Source: JBJFCE01 sp051888775 (GTDB taxonomy: Bacteria; Bacillota; Clostridia; Lachnospirales; Lachnospiraceae). Taken from it: DNA of 12,343 bases. Each line of letters opens with the position of its first letter. Within the stretch, counting starts at the first letter, position 1. Below, in pieces: positions 7,189-12,343 of this stretch. The notes under the pieces are model-generated. The model did no database searches. It was not told the origin of the DNA and saw only the letters and a program-made list of their open reading frames with translations. The stretch spans positions 1 through 12,343 of the forward strand of contig JBJFCE010000046.1 in the NCBI GenBank assembly GCA_051888775.1, written 5' to 3'. The position numbers and the translations under genes were made by a program.

Positions 7189-7893
7189 ATGAGTGCATTT
7201 GTGGAATTTAAAAATGTGAAGAAAACTTATCATATGGGAGAGGTGGATATAGAGGCTCTCCGAGATGTAAGCTTTGAAATAGAAAAAGGAGAGTTCTGTG
7301 TCATTGTCGGCGCTTCGGGAGCCGGAAAGACAACGATCCTGAATATTCTGGGCGGAATGGATACGCTGACTTCCGGCAGCGTCATGCTGGACGGAAACGA
7401 GATCTCTGCCTATAGTGCCAAGAAGCTGACGACTTACCGCCGTTACGATATCGGTTTTGTATTCCAGTTTTATAATCTGGTTGGTAATCTGACTGCGTTG
7501 GAGAATGTAGAGCTGGCGGCGCAGATCTGCAAGGAACCCATGGATGCCATGGAGGTTCTGACCGAGGTGGGGCTGAAAGACCGGGCAAAGAATTTTCCGG
7601 CGCAGCTTTCCGGAGGAGAACAGCAGCGCGTTGCCATTGCAAGAGCACTTGCCAAGAACCCGAAGCTTCTGCTTTGCGATGAACCGACCGGAGCACTTGA
7701 TTATAATACGGGAAAGGCAGTTCTGAAACTGTTGCAGGATACCTGCCGCAAATCCGGAAAAACAGTTGTCGTAATTACGCACAATCAGGCGCTTACGGCA
7801 ATGGCTGACCGCATTATTACGGTAAAAAACGGTATGATCAGGGAGATGCGAAAAAACGATCATATTGTTCCGGTAGAAGAGATTGAATGGTAA
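7189..7893 (+). CDS. MacB/LolD-family ABC transporter ATP-binding protein
   Basis: This 234-residue ATPase powers an FtsX-type (type VII, mechanotransmission) transporter at the inner face of the membrane. Walker A is GASGAGKT (41-48), the Q-loop is Q93 in FVFQFYNL, the signature is LSGGEQQ (140-146), Walker B is LLLCDEPTGALD (160-171, catalytic E165), and the switch His is H198 in VITHN. FVFQFYNLVGNLTALENVEL is characteristic of the MacB/LolD/FtsE branch. AGGAAAGGA (7172-7180) precedes ATG 7189 by 8 nt. The permease starts 22 nt after the stop, so the two genes form the transporter. The site looks fully active. Confidence 0.95.
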   Translation: MSAFVEFKNVKKTYHMGEVDIEALRDVSFEIEKGEFCVIVGASGAGKTTILNILGGMDTLTSGSVMLDGNEISAYSAKKLTTYRRYDIGFVFQFYNLVGNLTALENVELAAQICKEPMDAMEVLTEVGLKDRAKNFPAQLSGGEQQRVAIARALAKNPKLLLCDEPTGALDYNTGKAVLKLLQDTCRKSGKTVVVITHNQALTAMADRIITVKNGMIREMRKNDHIVPVEEIEW

Positions 7894-7915
7894 ACGGGGG
7901 AGGCAGGTACACAGT

Positions 7916-10879
7916 ATGAAATCTATGATGTGGCGGACCACCCTCAGAGAGATCAAGGGCAGTTTCGGAAGATATATGGCAATTTTTTCCATTATCGCGC
8001 TCGGAGTAGGCTTTTTTGCGGGACTGAAAGTAACAAAACCGATCATGGTCAAGATTGTTGACAATTATATGGATGATCAGCAGCTGTTCGATTACAGATT
8101 ATTGTGCAGCCTTGGTTTTGAGGCTGAAGATGTGGAAGCATTCTGTGCGCTTGACGGGGTACGTGCAGCTGAAGGAGCGCTTTTTACCGATGTGATCTAT
8201 CGAAACGGCGACGAGGGAACCAATCTGGTTGCCAGTGTGCATTCCATTACCGAGAATGTCAATCAGTTTAAAATTACGGCAGGCAGGATGCCGCAGGCGC
8301 CGGATGAATGTGTGGTGGATGCAAACAGATTTTCCGAGGATGCGATCGGAACGCAGATCATTCTTGCTCAGGAAAATAAAGAAGAGACACTGGAACTGAT
8401 GGCATATGATACCTATACGATCGTGGGTGTCGGACTGTCACCTACCTATATGAATTTCCAAAGAGGCAGTACCTCGATCGGAAACGGCGTGGTGAACTGC
8501 TTTATCTATATTCCGATTGAAGGTTTTGAAGCAGATTATTATTCCGAGATTTATATAAAAATGGATGTGGACGAGCCGTTATATTCGCAGGCCTATGATG
8601 ATTATATCGAAGCGCATGAGGACGGCATGGAAGAGGCGCTGATCGCGCAGACCGATCGCAGGCAGAACGCAATTGTACAGGAGGCGCAGGCAGAGATTGA
8701 CGATGCACAGGAAGAGCTGAATGCGGCTTGTGAAGATGCGCTTGCAAAGCTGACTGAGGCAAAGGACGAACTGGAGAGTGCCCAAAGTGAGCTGGATGAG
8801 TCCCTTTCTCAGCTTCAGACGCAGGAATCCGCGTTGCAGGATGCGGTCACGCAGTTACAGGACGGGATCGGACAGATCGACAGCGCTTTGCCGCAACTGG
8901 AAGAAGGAATCGCACAGATTCAGGCAGTGCTGTCCCAGATGCCTGATGAAACGCTGCAGCAGACTTTTTCGGATCTGACAATGCAGCGGGATGCATTGAT
9001 CGCACAGCGGGCAGTACTGGAAGAACAGCTTGCACAAGCGCAGGATGGTCTGGCTCAGATTGAGGATGGGTATGTGCAGCTTACGCAGGCACAGCAGACT
9101 GTGGATGACGGCTGGGCGGAGTATGAAGAAGGTCTGGCAGAATATGAGGCTGAGACAGCGGACGGTCAGGCTCAGATCGATGAGGCACAGGCAGAGCTGG
9201 ATGGGATGGAGGATGCATCCTATTATCTGTTAGACCGTAATACAAATATCGGCTATGCCTGCTTTGAAAAGGATTCCAATATTGTAGAGGAGATTGCGAA
9301 AGTATTCCCTGTTTTCTTTTTCCTGGTAGCGGTATTGGTGTGTATGACGACCATGAACCGCATGATTGAGGAACAGCGGACGCAGATCGGTGTATTAAAG
9401 GCTCTTGGTTACAGCCGCAGGACCATTATGGCAAAATATATGATTTATTCCGGAAGTGCGGCAGTTCTTGGCTGCATTTTGGGATTTGCATTGGGAACCT
9501 ATGTTTTTCCGAAGGTCATCTGGTTTACGTATGGATTGATGTATTCTGCAAGTGGCGAGGCTTACCTTTTTGATCTGCCTCTGGCGATCATATCGCTGGT
9601 CGTATCACTGTTGTGTTCGGTAGGAACAACCTGGTTGTCATGCCGGATCGAACTGGGCAGTGTTGCAGCGGAGCTGATTCGCCCGAAGGCACCTAAAAGC
9701 GGGAAGCGGATTCTGTTGGAGCGCATTCCGTTCCTCTGGAACCGTATCAAGTTCCTTCATAAGGTGTCGATCCGCAATATCTTCCGGTATAAGAAACGCT
9801 TTTTTATGATGGTGATCGGAATCAGCGGATGTACGGCGTTGGTGATTGCCGGATTGGGGCTGCGGGATTCGATTGTGGATGTGGTGGACGAGCAATATGG
9901 TCATATTCAAATATATGACATCGGTGTCACGTTCAAAGAAGCGATGAATGAAGCGGATGAAGCGGAATTTTGTGAGGATACACAGGATATTGTCGAAACT
10001 TACCTCTATCATATGACAACTTCCGTGGATGTTACCTACAACGGAAAGACCAAGTCCGTTACAATGATGATTCCACAGGAGGGTGCATCACTTGACGGTT
10101 TTTTGACACTTCTGGATGCGGACGGTCGGGAGATTGCGTATCCGGCTGAAGGAGAGGTTGTAATCTCACAAAGCATTGCGAAACGGTTAAAGATTCAGAA
10201 CGGTGATACCATTTCTTTTATGGACGATGATTTACATGAGTTTCAGGCAACGGTCAGCGGAATCTGCGATAATTATGTCGGGGATTATCTCTATCTGTCT
10301 GCAGATACCTATGAAGATCAGGTAAAACAGTCGCCGGATTACAAAGGCGTATGGTGCCATGTATATGAAGGGATCGATGTGCATGAAGTAGGAACACGGA
10401 TCATGGAGAATGAGCTGGTTGGGTCTCTTTCCGTTACACAGGATACGATAGACCGCGTAAAGTCCATGCTGTCCAGTCTGAATTACATCATCGCACTGGT
10501 AATCGGATGTGCGGCGGCATTGGCATTTATCGTACTCTATAATCTGACGAACATTAATATTACAGAGCGTATCCGTGAGATCGCAACCATCAAGGTGCTG
10601 GGCTTCTATCCGGGTGAGACGGCGGCATATGTATTTCGGGAAAATCTGGTGCTGACCGGAATCGGAGCACTTGTGGGACTCGGACTCGGAAAGTGGCTGC
10701 ATCAGTTCATTATGAACACGCTGGATGTGGACGGCGTCAGCTTTCAGACCAAGATTACGTCGGTGTCGTATCTGACAGCAGTACTGTTGACCTTTGTATT
10801 TGCAATGCTTGTCAATGGATTCATGTACTTTAAACTGAAAAAAATTGACATGGCAGAGTCCTTGAAATCCATTGAATAA
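7916..10879 (+). CDS. FtsX-like ABC permease with long extracellular coiled coil
   Basis: This 987-residue permease pairs with the upstream ATPase. It has a duplicated FtsX architecture: a single helix (21-39), an extracellular domain, three helices (about 463-483, 514-536, 556-577), a fifth helix (632-652), a second extracellular domain, and three more helices (858-880, 911-930, 953-975). The family motifs IGVLKALGYS and IATIKVLGFYPGE follow helices 2 and 6. Residues about 239-432 form a Gln/Glu/Ala-rich coiled coil with heptad spacing, inserted in the first extracellular domain. Mechanotransmission transporters use such domains to pass ATPase-driven motion to outside partners; which partner is unknown. 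ATG 7916 with GGGGGAGG (7896-7903) is chosen. The frame extends back to TTG 7883 inside the ATPase gene, which has no Shine-Dalgarno. Confidence 0.92.
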   Translation: MKSMMWRTTLREIKGSFGRYMAIFSIIALGVGFFAGLKVTKPIMVKIVDNYMDDQQLFDYRLLCSLGFEAEDVEAFCALDGVRAAEGALFTDVIYRNGDEGTNLVASVHSITENVNQFKITAGRMPQAPDECVVDANRFSEDAIGTQIILAQENKEETLELMAYDTYTIVGVGLSPTYMNFQRGSTSIGNGVVNCFIYIPIEGFEADYYSEIYIKMDVDEPLYSQAYDDYIEAHEDGMEEALIAQTDRRQNAIVQEAQAEIDDAQEELNAACEDALAKLTEAKDELESAQSELDESLSQLQTQESALQDAVTQLQDGIGQIDSALPQLEEGIAQIQAVLSQMPDETLQQTFSDLTMQRDALIAQRAVLEEQLAQAQDGLAQIEDGYVQLTQAQQTVDDGWAEYEEGLAEYEAETADGQAQIDEAQAELDGMEDASYYLLDRNTNIGYACFEKDSNIVEEIAKVFPVFFFLVAVLVCMTTMNRMIEEQRTQIGVLKALGYSRRTIMAKYMIYSGSAAVLGCILGFALGTYVFPKVIWFTYGLMYSASGEAYLFDLPLAIISLVVSLLCSVGTTWLSCRIELGSVAAELIRPKAPKSGKRILLERIPFLWNRIKFLHKVSIRNIFRYKKRFFMMVIGISGCTALVIAGLGLRDSIVDVVDEQYGHIQIYDIGVTFKEAMNEADEAEFCEDTQDIVETYLYHMTTSVDVTYNGKTKSVTMMIPQEGASLDGFLTLLDADGREIAYPAEGEVVISQSIAKRLKIQNGDTISFMDDDLHEFQATVSGICDNYVGDYLYLSADTYEDQVKQSPDYKGVWCHVYEGIDVHEVGTRIMENELVGSLSVTQDTIDRVKSMLSSLNYIIALVIGCAAALAFIVLYNLTNINITERIREIATIKVLGFYPGETAAYVFRENLVLTGIGALVGLGLGKWLHQFIMNTLDVDGVSFQTKITSVSYLTAVLLTFVFAMLVNGFMYFKLKKIDMAESLKSIE

Positions 10880-10910
10880 GAAGAATAGAAAAAGAAACAG
10901 AAGTAAGTAG

Positions 10911-11115
10911 TAGGTGATCAAGAAACTCTGTCAGCAGGACGGACCGGGTACCCACAGCTTTGTCAGCCGCGGGTACTGTGAGTCCGTCGGTACTTAGGTG
11001 CCGTATTTTGGCACCTTATGTACCGTTACGGACGAGGTGTAGCGCAAGCGTGCCCACGCCTGACAAAGCTGTGGATATCCGGTCCATCCTGCTGACAGAG
11101 TTTTACCGACACCTA
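10911..11115. repeat. Compound long inverted repeat with nested hairpin
   Basis: Outer arms 10923-10965 and 11061-11103 are reverse complements over 43 positions with 3 mismatches (two C/A, one G/U in + strand RNA). Pairing continues inward, with two mismatches, to 10976/11050. Outside the arms, after a symmetric 6-by-6 internal loop, TAGGTG (10911-10916) pairs with CACCTA (11110-11115). An inner hairpin 10982-11033 has three 6-bp segments, GTCCGT, CGGTAC and GGTGCC, pairing with GGCACC, GTACCG and ACGGAC around a GTATTTT loop. A small GCGCAAGCG turn lies at 11042-11050. It fills the gap between the permease and the esterase, beginning about 31 nt after the permease stop. No ORF or target duplication was seen. 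Confidence 0.85.
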
Positions 11116-11143
11116 AAGAAAACAGAAAAGTGAGGGTAAGGAT

Positions 11144-12202
11144 ATGAATGTTGTATTGGACAGAACAAATGTAAAGATTTCCGGCAGAACGACAAAGGTT
11201 GGGGATACCTTATATCTGGGTTATTCGGGCGCCTATGTGGAATTTGAGGCAACGACCGCCAGAGTTCAGGTGACTTTTTGTACCGATCGGGAAGTCATGG
11301 AAGAAATTTATCGTGGCTGGGTAGCTGTTCATATAGACGGTGCGAAGGAACCGTCCATGCGCTTTGAACTGACGCAGCCGGAGCAGACGGTTACGATTTT
11401 TGAAGAGGCAGCAGCACGCAAGGTAAAGATCCGTATTGTTAAAATGTCGGAGGCAGCTTTCGGTATTGTAGGAATAAAGGACTTGTTCGTAGAAGGTGAA
11501 AATCCTGTCATTCCGACTCCGGCAAAGGACAGAAGGATTGAGTTTATCGGGGATTCGATCACCTGCGGTTACGGAAACGAAGGTATCAACGGCAAAGATG
11601 TATTCTGCACCGCACAGGAAAATCCCGAAGATGCGTATGCAATCCTGACGGCAGACAAGCTGGATGCGGACTATCATCTGGTTTCTTGGAGCGGTATCGG
11701 TATTATTACGAACTGGGTGCCGGAAACGGCAGAGGAGCCGCTTGAAGAGATTCTTATGCCGGATCTGTATCAGTACCGTGATCTGCGTCTGGCAGAGAAG
11801 CTGGGGCTTCCGAAGGAGAAATGGGATTTCGGGGAATATGTCCCGGATCTGGTGGTTATTTTTATCGGAACCAATGATGACAGTTATGTCAGAAATAAGG
11901 CGGACAGAAAAGAGAATTTCGGCGGACGGTATTATAAATTTTTAGAGCAGGTGCATGAGAGCAATCCGGATTCGGCAATTCTATGCATCCTCGGCACTAT
12001 GGGGCAGAATCTGTGCGAAGAAGAAGCCGAGCGCGTAGAGACGTTCAGAAAGGCATATCCCGCAGTCAGGATCGAAGCGATTGAAATGCCGCAGCAGCTG
12101 GAAGAAGACGGTATCGGCTCAGACGGTCATCCGAGCAAGATCACGCACCGTAAAGCGGCGGAGCTGTTAAGCTCCAAGATCAGAGAATTCATGGGCTGGT
12201 AA
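11144..12202 (+). CDS. CE2-like SGNH hydrolase (probable carbohydrate O-acetyl esterase)
   Basis: This 352-residue protein has the two-part layout of carbohydrate esterase family 2: an N-terminal beta-sandwich (about 1-118) and an SGNH/GDSL hydrolase domain (about 130-350). The nucleophile is S138 in IEFIGDSITCGYG, the oxyanion residues are G184 in SWSGIG and N244 in IGTND, and the catalytic His is H329 in GSDGHPS, with D327 two residues before. CE2 enzymes remove O-acetyl groups from xylan, mannan or related sugars. There is no signal peptide, so this copy should be cytoplasmic and act on imported oligosaccharides or another acetylated small substrate. The start ATG 11144 follows GAGGG (11132-11136) at 7 nt. 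It lies alone between two long hairpin elements, so it may be a separate transcription unit, though no promoter was seen. Confidence 0.88.
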   Translation: MNVVLDRTNVKISGRTTKVGDTLYLGYSGAYVEFEATTARVQVTFCTDREVMEEIYRGWVAVHIDGAKEPSMRFELTQPEQTVTIFEEAAARKVKIRIVKMSEAAFGIVGIKDLFVEGENPVIPTPAKDRRIEFIGDSITCGYGNEGINGKDVFCTAQENPEDAYAILTADKLDADYHLVSWSGIGIITNWVPETAEEPLEEILMPDLYQYRDLRLAEKLGLPKEKWDFGEYVPDLVVIFIGTNDDSYVRNKADRKENFGGRYYKFLEQVHESNPDSAILCILGTMGQNLCEEEAERVETFRKAYPAVRIEAIEMPQQLEEDGIGSDGHPSKITHRKAAELLSSKIREFMGW

Positions 12203-12206
12203 AGAA

Positions 12207-12343
12207 TTTCGGATTGCCGTACCGCCGGGCTGTGCAGCCGTTTCTCCTAAGCTGTTTCCGTGCGGGAAGTATGTTTGGTCCGGCGGTCCTTGAAAAACGC
12301 CGGCACTTGGCGAGGTATTTTCGAGCCTAGTGTCCGCTGCGCT
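12207..12343. repeat. Start of a third structured inverted-repeat element, cut by the window end
   Basis: The sequence after the esterase stop is non-coding and rich in self-complementary segments. ACCGCCGG (12221-12228) can pair with CCGGCGGT (12280-12287), and the overlapping CCGGCG (12280-12285) can instead pair with CGCCGG (12298-12303), so these are exclusive folds. GGCTGTGCAGCC (12228-12239) is a small hairpin. A stem at 12302-12311 with 12325-12334 encloses a loop containing GTATTTT and resembles the inner hairpin at 10982-11033 (shared CGGyACTTrGG, GTATTTT and CCG pattern). The right arm would lie beyond the window. Confidence 0.5.

Noticed and set aside
6802..8064. Long antisense open frame of 420 codons
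   Set aside because: It covers the Mrr-like, ATPase and permease starts on the opposite strand; its translation is rich in Cys, His, Arg and Ser with no recognisable domain, and the + strand genes are unmistakable.
10232..10921. Antisense open frame of 229 codons
   Set aside because: It mirrors the permease C-terminus and shows shadow composition; no family resemblance or ribosome site.
11210..11677. Antisense open frame of 155 codons within the esterase gene
   Set aside because: It is a shadow of the SGNH hydrolase gene, with no supporting motif.

Overview
The window reads as the chromosome of an endospore-forming Firmicute, most likely a gut clostridium of the Lachnospiraceae type. This rests on moderate GC, strong purine-rich Shine-Dalgarno sites (GGGGGAGG, AAAGGAG), recognisable spmA/spmB spore maturation genes, and the style of the ABC exporters and SGNH esterase. 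The genus cannot be fixed from sequence alone. All ten supported protein genes lie on the + strand. No rRNA, tRNA, CRISPR, transposase or phage gene was seen.

Layout. (1) 1-3691: a promoter/operator-like leader, then two adjacent half-transporter genes forming a heterodimeric type IV ABC exporter with one degenerate and one canonical ATP site. (2) 3770-4450: a uridine kinase-like P-loop phosphotransferase, probably starting at TTG. (3) 4451-4833: an intergenic gap holding a near-perfect 71-bp-arm hairpin, then a candidate sigma-E-type promoter. (4) 4834-6069: spmA and spmB, the two-component spore maturation membrane proteins. (5) 6232-10879: a tight four-gene run of a flavin-binding split-barrel (Nim/PNPOx-like) protein, a membrane-anchored Mrr-type nuclease-domain protein, a MacB/LolD-type ATPase, and a large FtsX-like permease with a long extracellular coiled coil. 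(6) 10911-11115: a second, compound long hairpin. (7) 11144-12202: a CE2-like SGNH esterase without a signal peptide. (8) 12203-12343: the start of what looks like a third structured element, cut by the window edge.

How it fits together. The exporter pair is one functional unit. The ATPase at 7189 and the permease at 7916 are another, and the two small upstream genes are probably co-transcribed with them. The three long inverted-repeat elements each sit directly after the end of a transcription unit, where a terminator or 3' UTR element would lie. They are the least explained part of the window. The second and third share a stem-loop core with a GTATTTT loop. The most unusual gene context is the nuclease-domain membrane protein next to an FtsX-type transporter.
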